The position numbers and the translations under genes are program-made. DNA of 64,000 nt from Cryomorphaceae bacterium BACL29 MAG-121220-bin8 (GTDB taxonomy: Bacteria > Bacteroidota > Bacteroidia > Flavobacteriales > Flavobacteriaceae), in the NCBI GenBank assembly GCA_905181705.1, contig CAJIYP010000001.1:124001-188000 (forward strand), in the 5' to 3' direction. This document shows positions 29,474 through 38,705 of this stretch, piece after piece. The stretch's first letter is position 1. The number at the start of each line of letters is the position of its first letter. The notes beneath the pieces were generated by a model. The model searched no databases. It worked only from the letters and a program-made list of their open reading frames with translations, and had not been told where the DNA came from.

Positions 29474-31734
29474 ATGAAAAAATTCATCCTTCTATTATCC
29501 GTATTATTTTTATTTTCTTGTACCAAGGAAACAATAAAATTTACCTTAACCACCTCTTCTAATCCTGTGGAAGCCGGAACAGTCTTGCCAGACACAAGGC
29601 AGTATAATGAAGGAGACACGGCCAACTTAACTGCTACCGCAGCTGCAGAATATGAATTCAAAAACTGGACAGGAGCTATGGGCGGTTCAGAAACAACTGT
29701 TGTAATGAATTCTGATAAAACGGTGGTTGCAAACTTTGTTAAAAAGAAATATGCTTTAACCACAGCTGTTGAAGGAGAAGGAACAATCACAGAGAAGATA
29801 ATAAAAGCAGGTGCTGCTACGGATTACAATAGTGGAACGGTAGTGGAATTAACAGCAACACCCTCTGCTGGATGGAAATTCAAGCAATGGAGTGGAGATT
29901 TGACAGGAACAGAGAATCCAAAGGAAATTACTATTGATAAACCTAAAACAGTAACTGCTGTTTTTGAGACATTAATCCCTTTTTATTTAGATGAGAATGG
30001 GGTTACAATAAAAGCTTATGATTGGGTGACGGCAGGAACTAAGGGAGAATTAGGAGGTGTGACTTATACTGCTGTGGATAAAGCTATGTTAGTAGAAATG
30101 TTAAAAAATGAAGAAGATGTTAGTAAAGTGGTTACCACACTTATTACCGATATGTCTGAGTTATTTAATGACGTTCCATGTAGTCAAAGTGCAACCGATG
30201 ATGAAGGGATAAGTAGGTATATTTGCTTATGCTTCTATTGCTGTTTTTGATATTGATATTTCTTCTTGGGATGTTAGTAACGTTACTACTATGAAGAATA
30301 TGTTTGTTTCATTATCATCAAATTGTAACGATGCAGCCGGTGAGTGGTCCTGTATTTTTAACGTTTAATCAAGATATTGGAAATTGGAATGTATCTAAGG
30401 TAACTGACATGAATGGTGTTTTTTATAGGAATTATAAATTCAATCAAGATATTGGAAATTGGAACGTATCTAAGGTAACTGATATGTCTAATATGTTTAT
30501 AGTGCTTTTGCTTTTAATCAAAATATTAACACTGATGGAGTTAGTTGGAACGTGAGCAATGTTACTAATATGTCTACTTTATTTTGGAGCTACTTCTTTT
30601 AACCAAAATATTAGTGCATGGAATACTGCTGCAGTTACTAATATGTCAGGAATGTTTTATAAGCTACTGCCTTTAATGGAAATATATCTTCTTGGAACAC
30701 TGCTGCAGTGACTGATATGCATTCAATGTTTAAAGGCTTCTGCTTTTAATCAAGACATTGGAAATTGGAATACCGCTGCAGTGACTGATATGCATTCAAT
30801 GTTTATGAATGCTACTGCTTTTAATCAAGATATTGGAAATTGGAATGTTAGCAATGTGACTGATATGCATCAAATGTTTTACAGTAGAACTCCTTCTTTT
30901 AATCAGTATATAGGTAATTGGGATGTTAGTAAGGTTACTAATATGTCAGGTATGTTTAGATTTTCTTCTTATAATCAAGATATTGGAAATTGGAACGTAT
31001 CTAATGTAACTAACATGAGTCAAATGTTTGCAAATACAGTAGAATTTAATCAGGATATTTCAGATTGGGATGTTAGCAATGTGATTTATATGCAAGGAAT
31101 GTTTAGTAATGCTGCTGTTTTTAATCAAGATATTGGCAATTGGAATGTAAGTAATGTAACCGATTTTGGAACAATGTTTTTTGAAGCTCTTAAATTCAAT
31201 CAAGATTTATCAAGATGGTGTGTAGCTAAATTTTCTGTTTCTAATACTGGTTTTGCTTTTGCTAATTGGTCAGGTATAATAATGGATTCTTCTAATTTAC
31301 CTGTTTGGAATACTTGCCCTGGTTCAACTACCACTTGGACAAGTTATACTAAAACATTCACAAAATCTGGTGGGTCAGATCCAAATACAAGAAAAGATTT
31401 TTTAATTGGCGGTATTGGTAATTTATATAATAATACCAAATCCGTAGCCATTACAAGAGGTAATGACGGAGGTCAAATATATAATATATCAAAAGAAAGT
31501 TCTGCGGATAAAACAAATAGTCCATTGGGTACCACATGGGCTGTTGGAACCATAGACCAAAGAGAATCTTTGACTTTCAAAAAGTTTAGAGCGGCCGTTG
31601 GAAAACCAAAAGATGTTGTAGGTAAAGATTTGGTCATGTATTTAGAAGATCATGATGTTTACTTAAGTGTCAAATTTACCTCTTGGACAGAGGGAAAAAA
31701 CGGTGGGTTTGTGTATGAAAGAAGTGCAAATTAA
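29474..31734 (+). pseudogene. BspA-like leucine-rich (DUF285) surface lipoprotein gene with at least six frame breaks
   Basis: The start is the ATG at 29474, because it begins a lipoprotein signal (MKKFILLLSVLFLFSC); an in-frame ATG at 29414 would add 20 residues ahead of the signal. Next come two ~65-residue divergent InlB-type B repeats (about residues 22-92 and 93-165). After them lie about 12 BspA-type units of ~25 residues ([16 protein letters not shown]-x-x-MF) and a ~150-residue C-terminal domain ending in GGFVYERSAN. The frame changes near 30218, 30339, 30499, 30585, 30662 and 30735. Undoing them gives one reading frame of about 754 residues. The parts 29474-30250 and 30781-31734 are open as they stand. 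Such proteins are usually surface-exposed adhesion or binding proteins. Confidence 0.75.
30243..31218 (+). repeat. Tandem BspA/DUF285 repeat array, about 12 units of ~75 bases
   Basis: The DNA word for 'FNQDIGNWN' (around AATCAAGATATTGGAAATTGG) recurs almost unchanged roughly every 75 bases, followed by GTNAGC/TCTAANGTNACTNATATG and then ATGTTT. Units 4-7 carry a variant with AATACTGCTGCAGT (NTAAV) in place of the VSNV words. The similarity at DNA level is high enough for slippage, recombination or assembly collapse. Confidence 0.85.
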
Positions 31735-31760
31735 AGATTAGTTAAACCCGCAAAAATTTT

Positions 31761-31768
31761 TATATTTG
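31761..31768 (+). promoter_or_regulatory. Putative -7 box for tRNA-Val
   Basis: TATATTTG is an exact TAnnTTTG match, 17 bases before the first base of the tRNA. A transcription start 6-7 bases on would leave a short 5' leader for RNase P to remove. Confidence 0.5.
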
Positions 31769-31785
31769 TCGCTTAAATTAAAATA

Positions 31786-31863
31786 GGGCGCTTAGCTCAG
31801 TTGGTTCAGAGCACCTGGTTTACACCCAGGGGGTCAGGGGTTCGAATCCCTTAGCGCCCACCA
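31786..31863 (+). tRNA. tRNA-Val (anticodon TAC), CCA encoded
   Basis: A complete cloverleaf. The acceptor GGGCGCT pairs fully with AGCGCCC. The anticodon stem CCTGG/CCAGG encloses loop TTTACAC, giving anticodon TAC (valine). The T arm is AGGGGTTCGAATCCCT. Discriminator A is at 31860 and CCA (31861-31863) is encoded. Confidence 0.96.
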
Positions 31864-31869
31864 TTTTTA

Positions 31870-31899
31870 CCTCAGCTTACTTAGTTGAGGTTTTTTTTT
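31870..31899 (+). terminator. Rho-independent terminator after tRNA-Val
   Basis: CCTCAGCT pairs with AGTTGAGG (one G-T pair) around a 5-base loop, and nine T residues follow at once. It begins 6 bases after the encoded CCA, so it ends the tRNA transcript. Confidence 0.85.
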
Positions 31900-32007
31900 A
31901 AAACTCGATTGCATTATCTACCCTTTAATTTCTTTTGAAGTTTTTCTATATTTACCTTTTAAATTTTAGATGTAATGGTCTAATTTAAATGTACTTATAC
32001 TATTTAA

Positions 32008-33465
32008 ATGCAAGATTGTAATAACTCTACATTAAGTTTATATGTTCCGTCGGACGAAAATCCATGGGATATTTCTAAAATAAGATTTATTTACAGGAGG
32101 CTAGGTTTTGGCATCTCCAATGATAAAGCAAAATCATTATTAATTAAAAGTCCTGAAGATTTAGTAGAGGAACTAATTAATTCTGCTAAACTATTGCCTT
32201 TGACTACTGCACCAGAATGGGGGTTTTGGAATAATGCTGAGATTAATAGCTCTGGAAATAATCAAGGCTACTATAAAAATGTATGGCAAAAACAAGCTTT
32301 TACAAATTTCATTAACGATGGGTTTAGAGAAAGACTTACCCTTTTCTGGAGTAATCATTTTGTAACCGAGTACTATGATTACAACAGAGCTAATTACTTG
32401 TATCAATATCATTCAAGGCTTCAAGAATATTCACTTGGAAATTTCAAAGACTTTGTAAGTGCCATTGGATTGGAACCTGCAATGTTGATGTATTTGAATG
32501 GGTATTCTAATAAGAAGAAAGCTCCAAATGAAAATTACGCTAGAGAGCTTTATGAGTTGTTTACTTTGGGGGAAGGTAACGGGTATACATCTACAGATAT
32601 TACTGAAACCTCAAGAGCACTTACTGGTTACAATAAATATTCTAATGGAAATGGAAGTACAGTTATTTTTAACGAAACGACTTTTGATGATGGAGAGAAA
32701 ACTATTTTTGGAAAAACTGGAAGCTGGGGTTACCAAGATGTAATAGATATTTTATTTGAAGAGAAAAAAGAATTAATAGCAAATTTTATATGCGAAAAAT
32801 TATATCTCTATTTTGTGAGTCCTGTTTTAAATAAAGAAATTACCTCACAATTGGCATTAACTTTTATTGCATCAAACTTTGAATTAATCCCTGTTTACAG
32901 ACAATTGTTTAAAAGCGAACATTTTTTTGATTTAAAATCAAGTAATGTTTTAATAAAGAGTCCAATTGATTTATTTGTTTTTATTCAAAATGATTTTGAG
33001 TTTGTATTTCCAGAAAATTTTAAAAAAAACTACACAAATTATTTGAGATTTCGCTGTATTGAAATGGGCCAAGAAATATTTAAGCCCGTGGATGTGGCGG
33101 GTTGGCAAGAAAATCATGATTGGATTAGCACAGGCACCTTACCAATGAGATGGGAATTTATTGAATACATTCTTAATAGACATTTTGCTGGCAATAAAGA
33201 GCAGTTCAGAACCTTTATAAAATCTCTTGTTGGTGAGGATGAAAAGGATCCTAAAGTAATAGTAGATAAGTTAAAACTACATATGTTTTGTAAGTATGAT
33301 ATAAAAAATGAGGAACTTCAAGATGCATTAAATATTTTTAAAGGTGATGTGCCCGATAATTATTTTGAAGATGGTACATGGGATCTTAGTTATGAATCTG
33401 TTCCTAATCAAGTTTATAATCTTATGTTGTTTTTAATTTCACTTCCTGAATTTCAATTGAAATAG
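32008..33465 (+). CDS. DUF1800 family protein
   Basis: A 485-residue protein of the DUF1800 family, recognised by the opening IRFIYRRLGFGIS, the WSNHFVTEYYDYNR segment (about residue 112), the NENYARELYELFTLGEG motif (about 173) and the late PVDVAGWQ. The family's biochemical role is unknown. In Bacteroidota and Planctomycetes it is nearly always encoded directly upstream of a DUF1501 protein, as here (1-base gap), so the two probably act together. No signal peptide is apparent. The spacing from the tRNA-Val terminator (about 110 bases) leaves room for its own promoter. Confidence 0.88.
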   Translation: MQDCNNSTLSLYVPSDENPWDISKIRFIYRRLGFGISNDKAKSLLIKSPEDLVEELINSAKLLPLTTAPEWGFWNNAEINSSGNNQGYYKNVWQKQAFTNFINDGFRERLTLFWSNHFVTEYYDYNRANYLYQYHSRLQEYSLGNFKDFVSAIGLEPAMLMYLNGYSNKKKAPNENYARELYELFTLGEGNGYTSTDITETSRALTGYNKYSNGNGSTVIFNETTFDDGEKTIFGKTGSWGYQDVIDILFEEKKELIANFICEKLYLYFVSPVLNKEITSQLALTFIASNFELIPVYRQLFKSEHFFDLKSSNVLIKSPIDLFVFIQNDFEFVFPENFKKNYTNYLRFRCIEMGQEIFKPVDVAGWQENHDWISTGTLPMRWEFIEYILNRHFAGNKEQFRTFIKSLVGEDEKDPKVIVDKLKLHMFCKYDIKNEELQDALNIFKGDVPDNYFEDGTWDLSYESVPNQVYNLMLFLISLPEFQLK

Positions 33466-33466
33466 A

Positions 33467-35062
33467 ATGAGTAAAAAGGATTATTTAAAGTCAAAAAAAC
33501 ACATTGCTGAGCATTCCAGTTGGGATAGAAGAGGTTTTTTAAAAACTTTAGGAATAGCAGGTGCTGGTGCGATATCTTTTGGAAATAGTTCTCTTTCTGT
33601 TTTAAACTCTAATTTTTTAACAAATGCATTAACAGGTTCTACAAGTGATAGATCATTAGTACTAATTAGATTAAAAGGAGGTAATGATGGGCTAAATACT
33701 ATTGTTCCTCTAAATCATTTTGATACTTATGTAAATAAAAGACCTAATATTCATATTCCTAAATCAAACCTGATTAAACTAAGTGATGACTTTGCTATTC
33801 CAAATCACATGAGAAACCTGGAGCCTATGTGGAAAGAAGGGGAGATGAAAGTAGTAAATGGGGTAGGTTATGAAAACTCTAGTGGTTCTCATTTTAAGTC
33901 TTCTGATATTTGGGCTTCTGCAACAAATAACAATGAGATTTCAACAGGATGGCTTGGAAGATACTATGATGAAAAGTATTTAGATTATCTAACCAATCCT
34001 ACAGAAAAACCTTTAGCAATTCAAATTGGAAGTAGAGGTAATTTAATATTTAATGGTGAAAAAACATCCTATGCCTTTGCTGTATCTAGTCCAGAAAGAT
34101 TAAAAAAAGTTGCTGAAAACGGAACTTTGTTCGACACAAAAAATCTACCAGATTGTACTCATGGTGATCAGATAGAATTTCTTAGAAGAATCTCTAATGC
34201 AACTTATAGTTATGCATCAGTAATACACGAAGCATATAATGAATCGGAAGATTTTAATAAATACGATGCTGAAAATGATTTAGACACACAACTTAGTTTG
34301 GTTTCCAGATTAATTAAAGGAGGTCTGGGTTCTAAAATATACATGGTTTCTTTGGGAGGTTTTGATACTCATGGTAGTCAGCCAGAAAAACATCAAAAAC
34401 TATTGACTACTTTATCTGATTCAATAAAAGTTTTTTACGAAGATTTGAAATACTACGGGCTTGATAAAAAAGTTCTATCATTAACTTTTTCCGAATTTGG
34501 AAGACGAGTTGCTGAAAATGGTTCTGAAGGAACAGATCATGGAACTGCCGCTCCAGTTATGTTGTTTGGGCCAGCTTTAAAAGGAAATGGATTTATTGGT
34601 GAATATCCCAATTTAAGTGATTTAAATGATAGAGGAAATTTAAAGCATACTTTAGATTTTAGATCTATTTACACTACAATACTAACAGACTGGTTGTGTG
34701 CAGATAAGAACTTTATTGATAAAGCCATGCTGGGAGACGAATATTCTCTTTTAGGTTTAGGAATTAACTGTAATGATGAAGTAATAGATTATGATGATTT
34801 AATTACTTATCATGCTGCTGTTTATGGATCAAGTAATGTAGATTTAAACTTAAGGATTAACCAGGACCATCATATTAAAATTTATATATATGATATTTTA
34901 GGTCGTAATCATGGACTGATCTATGATAATTTACTTAGAAAAGGAACACATATATTTCCTTTGTCAATAAATTCACAAAGAAAATTACCTACAGGGCAAT
35001 ACTTTTATAGTATAAATGTCGTGGGTGGTAAAGATTTAAATAAATCTTTTGTTGTCAAATAG
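33467..35062 (+). CDS. DUF1501 family protein with Tat-like signal and type IX sorting-like tail
   Basis: A 531-residue protein. The N-terminus has a twin-arginine motif, DRRGFLKTLG (about residues 20-29), followed by a short Gly/Ala-rich hydrophobic stretch. The DUF1501 core (alkaline-phosphatase-like fold) shows LVLIRLKGGNDGLNTIVPL (about 64), SLGGFDTHGSQ (about 297) and FSEFGRRVAENGSEGTDHGTA (about 343). The last ~75 residues form a sorting-tail-like module ending LPTGQYFYSINVVGGK and SFVVK. It follows the DUF1800 gene by one base. The function is unknown; some relatives are annotated as sulfatase-like. Confidence 0.87.
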   Translation: MSKKDYLKSKKHIAEHSSWDRRGFLKTLGIAGAGAISFGNSSLSVLNSNFLTNALTGSTSDRSLVLIRLKGGNDGLNTIVPLNHFDTYVNKRPNIHIPKSNLIKLSDDFAIPNHMRNLEPMWKEGEMKVVNGVGYENSSGSHFKSSDIWASATNNNEISTGWLGRYYDEKYLDYLTNPTEKPLAIQIGSRGNLIFNGEKTSYAFAVSSPERLKKVAENGTLFDTKNLPDCTHGDQIEFLRRISNATYSYASVIHEAYNESEDFNKYDAENDLDTQLSLVSRLIKGGLGSKIYMVSLGGFDTHGSQPEKHQKLLTTLSDSIKVFYEDLKYYGLDKKVLSLTFSEFGRRVAENGSEGTDHGTAAPVMLFGPALKGNGFIGEYPNLSDLNDRGNLKHTLDFRSIYTTILTDWLCADKNFIDKAMLGDEYSLLGLGINCNDEVIDYDDLITYHAAVYGSSNVDLNLRINQDHHIKIYIYDILGRNHGLIYDNLLRKGTHIFPLSINSQRKLPTGQYFYSINVVGGKDLNKSFVVK

Positions 35063-35063
35063 C

Positions 35064-35843
35064 CTAAATACTAGTAAATAATTTCTGCATTTTTTTACTT
35101 TCCTCTTCTGCTAATTCTTTATCAACTAAAATTCTTCCACTGTGCTCATCAGTAATAAGCTTTTTTCTAGATGCAATATCCACTTGAATTTGTGGTGGAA
35201 TTGTAAAAAAAGATCCAGCTGAAGCGCCTCTTTCTACAGCTACTACAGCAAGTCCATTTCTAACGCTAGATCGGATTTTTTTATATGACACGATAAGAGA
35301 CTCATCTATTTTAGATTCGTACTCTTTAGATTTTTTTAAAAGACCATTTTCTTCCTTTTCTGTTTCTTTTAAAATATCACCTAATTCATTTTTTTTGTGT
35401 TCTAAATGCTCTTTTCTTTCATTTAATTTTTCAGTGTTTTGAGCAATATTCTCCTTTTTGAATTCAATTTGAACAGTTAATTCTTTAGTTTGCTTAGCAC
35501 AAAGTTCAATTTCCAGTTCTTGGAATTCAATTTCTTTACTTAAAGACTCAAAAGCTCTGTTATTTCTAACATTTTTTTGCTGTTCATTATATTTTTTAAT
35601 CATTTCTTTAGCATGTTCAGTTGTATTCTTTTTATCTTTAATACCTTCTGTACATTGATCTAACTCTTCGTGTATCTTTGCGATTCTAACTTCGAGACCG
35701 GCTACTTCGTCTTCTAAATCTTCAACTTCTAGAGGAAGTTCTCCTCTTACACTTTTGATGGTGTCTATTCTAGAATCAATTAATTGTAAGTCATATAAAG
35801 CTCTAAGCTTGTCTTCTACTGAGAATTCTTTTTTCTTAGCCAT
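35064..35843 (-). CDS. Coiled-coil 'zinc ribbon domain' family protein without ribbon cysteines
   Basis: A 259-residue protein dominated by a long coiled coil (about residues 20-185, rich in E/K heptads). The tail RNGLAVVAVERGASAGSFFTIPP (about 196-218) and TDEHSGRILVD mark the family often annotated as C4-type zinc ribbon proteins. The four Cys of the ribbon are replaced: only two Cys exist, both in the coiled coil. I recall the same loss in other flavobacterial members. The Nif3 gene lies 2 bases upstream, so the two form an operon. Function unknown. Confidence 0.8.
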   Translation of the reverse strand: MAKKKEFSVEDKLRALYDLQLIDSRIDTIKSVRGELPLEVEDLEDEVAGLEVRIAKIHEELDQCTEGIKDKKNTTEHAKEMIKKYNEQQKNVRNNRAFESLSKEIEFQELEIELCAKQTKELTVQIEFKKENIAQNTEKLNERKEHLEHKKNELGDILKETEKEENGLLKKSKEYESKIDESLIVSYKKIRSSVRNGLAVVAVERGASAGSFFTIPPQIQVDIASRKKLITDEHSGRILVDKELAEEESKKMQKLFTSI

Positions 35844-35845
35844 AA

Positions 35846-36625
35846 TTAAAAATAATTAACGGGGTTTGTATTTGATTTTGATATAATGCACGCAAACTTA
35901 GGAATTTTTTTTCTAAGAAAATTTAAAATAAGTTCTTTTGTGTATTGTTCACTTTCATAGTGGCCGATATCTAATAATAAAATTTTATTTTCAGCCTTAA
36001 AATAATCGTGATATTTAAGGTCTGCAGTAATAAAACAGTCTGCACCAGCTGCAATAGCATCTTCAATTGCAAAACTTCCAGATCCTCCTAAAACAGCTAC
36101 ATTTTTAATATTTTTATTAAGAAATGCAGAGTGTTTAATTGTTTTAGCTTTCATTGTCTTCTTAACAAAATTTAAAAAATCTTTTTCTGAAATAGCTTTA
36201 TTTAGTTCTCCAATCATTCCCATTCCACCTTCAATATCTGTCTTAGGAATTAATGTTTTGGTTTTATTTAACTCTAAGTATTTTGAAATTTGGTAATTAA
36301 CACCCTCTGGGTGATTGTCCAAGTTTGTGTGAATAGCATAAATATTAATATTATTTTTTATTGCCTTAGTAACTACTCTTTCAACATAATTTTTATTACT
36401 TACTTTTTTTAATCCATCAAATATTATTGGATGAAAACTTATAATTAAGTCACAGTTATTTTCAATTGCTTCGTCTACGACATTCTCTAATGTATCAATT
36501 GTAATTATGGCTTTGTTTACAATAGAAGAAGGATCTCCAATCAATAAGCCTACATTGTCAAAATCTTCAGCCCATTCCAGAGGAGCCCACTTCTCAATGA
36601 TATTTGTAATTTCTTTTAGTTTCAA
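35846..36625 (-). CDS. Nif3-like dinuclear metal-centre protein (short form)
   Basis: A 259-residue member of the Nif3/YbgI family, which forms toroidal hexamers with a two-metal site. Metal ligands are visible in SFHPIIFDG (about residue 64), HTNLDN (about 99-104) and the C-terminal DIGHYESE (about 217-224). Many Bacteroidota members are about 365 residues because of a central inserted domain; that insert is absent. The start is a TTG at 36625, since no ATG would preserve the first helix (KLKEITNIIEKWAP). It is co-transcribed with the coiled-coil gene 2 bases downstream. Biochemical role unsettled, often listed as a GTP cyclohydrolase-like protein. Confidence 0.88.
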   Translation of the reverse strand: MKLKEITNIIEKWAPLEWAEDFDNVGLLIGDPSSIVNKAIITIDTLENVVDEAIENNCDLIISFHPIIFDGLKKVSNKNYVERVVTKAIKNNINIYAIHTNLDNHPEGVNYQISKYLELNKTKTLIPKTDIEGGMGMIGELNKAISEKDFLNFVKKTMKAKTIKHSAFLNKNIKNVAVLGGSGSFAIEDAIAAGADCFITADLKYHDYFKAENKILLLDIGHYESEQYTKELILNFLRKKIPKFACIISKSNTNPVNYF

Positions 36626-36637
36626 TTTTTTTTTTTA

Positions 36638-36645
36638 CAAAGTTA
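36638..36645 (-). promoter_or_regulatory. Putative -7 box for the Nif3 gene
   Basis: On the minus strand TAACTTTG matches TAnnTTTG and ends 12 bases before the TTG start of the Nif3 gene, giving a leader of only about 5-6 bases. No clear -33 element at 19-21 bases. Confidence 0.4.
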
Positions 36646-36695
36646 TAAATTATTGAATCAATGAAAGTTTAGATATTAATTTATAATTTAGATTC

Positions 36696-37712
36696 ATGGC
36701 TTTTCTTAGAAAATTTCTTTTTCCATTTTCTTTAATATATTTTATAATTACCTACTCTAGAAATATTCTATTTGATTTAGGATTATTGAAATCTAAGCAT
36801 TTTAACACCCCTTTAATTGCAGTAGGAAATTTAAGTTCTGGTGGAACCGGAAAAACTCCACTAGTTGAATATATTTTCAGAAATTTTAGTAAAGATTTCA
36901 ATTTGTCTTTATTAAGTAGAGGGTATAAAAGAGATGGTTCAGGATATTTTAAGGCAGATGCTAATTCTAGCCCTAGTTTATTGGGGGATGAGCCTTATCA
37001 AATTTACAATAAATTTAAAAATATTGATGTAGCTGTTGATGAGAATAGAGTTAGAGGAGTTGAAAACTTATTAAAAGAAAATCCAGATTTACATTCTGTA
37101 GTTTTGGATGACTGTTTTCAACATAGATACGTTTCTTGCAAATTAAATATTTTGCTTTCAACCTACAGTGATCCTTTTTTTAAAGATTATTTGTTACCTG
37201 TAGGTAATTTAAGAGAGTCTAGAAGTGGGTATAAAAGAGCTGATGTAATTATTATAACAAAATGTCCAAATGGGTTAAATTCCACACAAATTAATGCATT
37301 TCGTAATTCAGTTCAATTACAAAAGAATCAAAGTTTATTTTTTACAACAATTGAATATAATAATAACCTGATGGGTAAATCGACTATTGAAATTGAAGAA
37401 TTAAAGCAATCAAAAGTTTTGTTAGTTACAGGTATAGCTAATACCCATCCCATTTTAGATTTTTTGAAGAATAAAAATATTGATTTTGAGCATCTTAGTT
37501 TTTCTGATCATCATAATTATTCATTGATTGATATAGAAAAAATTGAAAAGAAATATTTTGATAGAGTAGTAATAACAACAGAGAAAGATTATAAAAAAAT
37601 AAAGAATTTAGGTTTGAAAAACAACTTACATTATTTAGAAATTAAAACTAAATTTTTAAACGAAGACGAAGATTCTTTTAAAAGAATAATAAAAGAAACA
37701 CTTATTAGTTAA
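36696..37712 (+). CDS. lpxK: Tetraacyldisaccharide 4'-kinase (lipid A synthesis)
   Basis: LpxK phosphorylates the lipid A precursor at the inner membrane. The N-terminal membrane-associated segment is followed by the P-loop [16 protein letters not shown] (about residues 43-58). SRGYKRDG (about 75) and the [10 protein letters not shown] motif (about 134) carry further catalytic residues. At 338 residues the length is normal. The last 8 bases overlap the end of the convergent lipA gene. Confidence 0.96.
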   Translation: MAFLRKFLFPFSLIYFIITYSRNILFDLGLLKSKHFNTPLIAVGNLSSGGTGKTPLVEYIFRNFSKDFNLSLLSRGYKRDGSGYFKADANSSPSLLGDEPYQIYNKFKNIDVAVDENRVRGVENLLKENPDLHSVVLDDCFQHRYVSCKLNILLSTYSDPFFKDYLLPVGNLRESRSGYKRADVIIITKCPNGLNSTQINAFRNSVQLQKNQSLFFTTIEYNNNLMGKSTIEIEELKQSKVLLVTGIANTHPILDFLKNKNIDFEHLSFSDHHNYSLIDIEKIEKKYFDRVVITTEKDYKKIKNLGLKNNLHYLEIKTKFLNEDEDSFKRIIKETLIS

Positions 37713-38661
37713 TGTGTTTTTGTGCCTTGTAGGAAGATCTAACAAGAGGACCACTTTCAACATGTCTAAAGCCTAAGCTTTTGCCAAATTCTTCATATTT
37801 TTTAAATTGTACTGGATCTATGAAGCTCTTAACAGGTAAATGTTTTTTTGACGGTTGTAAATATTGACCAATAGTAACTATATCAACATTATTTTCTTTC
37901 AAATCTATTAGAGTTTGAAATACCTCATTTTCTTTTTCACCAAGTCCAAGCATGATGCCTGACTTAGTTCTTTTTATACCATTTCTTTTTAAATATTCTA
38001 AAACTTCAAGACTTCGATCATATTTTGCTTGAATTCTAACCTCACGAGTTAATCTTCTAACAGTTTCCATATTGTGAGAAACAACTTCTGGATTAACATC
38101 TATGATTTTATCTAAATGTTTTTCTATTCCTTGAAAATCTGGTATTAAGGTTTCTAGAGTAGTAGAGGGGTTTAGTCTTCTAATACTTTTTACTGTTTCT
38201 GTCCATATCAAAGTACCCATATCTTTTAAGTCATCTCTATCAACAGAAGTTATAACTGCATGTTTGATTTTCATGATTTTAATAGAATTAGCCACTTTTT
38301 CAGGTTCTGCCCAATCTATTTTTTCTGGTTTACCAGTTTTTACTCCACAAAAGCCACAGGATCTTGTACAAATATTTCCTAATATCATAAAGGTAGCAGT
38401 TCCTTCTCCCCAGCATTCACCCATATTTGGGCAACTTCCAGAGGAGCAAATTGTGTTTAATTTGTATTTATCAACTAATCCTCTAAGTTCTGTGTATTTT
38501 TTTCCTGTTGGAAGTTTTACTCTTATCCACTTAGGCTTTTTAGATATTTTACTCTTAGCAGTGATTTCACTAGAAACAAGATTTCGATTAGAAACATCAA
38601 GACTTTTCCATTCATTTTTATGAATGTTGTTTTTATCAAGAGTAATAGTGGATGTAGACAT
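37705..38661 (-). CDS. lipA: Lipoyl synthase
   Basis: A radical SAM enzyme that inserts two sulfurs into octanoyl groups on lipoyl domains, working after LipB (14953-15648). The auxiliary cluster Cys set is [12 protein letters not shown] (about residues 72-83). The radical-SAM CxxxCxxC motif is CTRSCGFC (about 97-104), and the C-terminal RSSY motif (RSSYKAQ) is present. At 318 residues it is roughly 30 longer than many flavobacterial LipA proteins because of an N-terminal Ser/Asn/Lys-rich extension of about 40 residues. A later start cannot be excluded, but no other Met precedes the conserved [10 protein letters not shown]. Confidence 0.96.
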   Translation of the reverse strand: MSTSTITLDKNNIHKNEWKSLDVSNRNLVSSEITAKSKISKKPKWIRVKLPTGKKYTELRGLVDKYKLNTICSSGSCPNMGECWGEGTATFMILGNICTRSCGFCGVKTGKPEKIDWAEPEKVANSIKIMKIKHAVITSVDRDDLKDMGTLIWTETVKSIRRLNPSTTLETLIPDFQGIEKHLDKIIDVNPEVVSHNMETVRRLTREVRIQAKYDRSLEVLEYLKRNGIKRTKSGIMLGLGEKENEVFQTLIDLKENNVDIVTIGQYLQPSKKHLPVKSFIDPVQFKKYEEFGKSLGFRHVESGPLVRSSYKAQKHIN

Positions 38662-38705
38662 AAAAATAAATTCTTTGCTAAGTTACAAACTATTGATTAA
38701 TTTTT

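Noticed and set aside
30304-30555. Independent small gene in the BspA-like repeat region
   Set aside because: Its first ~18 residues are unrelated to the family, and the rest is one frame of the interrupted repeats; it is a fragment, not a gene.
30243-31218. CRISPR array
   Set aside because: The regular repeats are about 75 bases, code for protein units and have no constant spacers between identical short repeats.
29770-31734. Type IX sorting tail on the BspA-like protein
   Set aside because: The C-terminal region lacks the usual glycine-rich strand pattern and final Lys-rich motif; the N-terminal lipobox already explains surface location.
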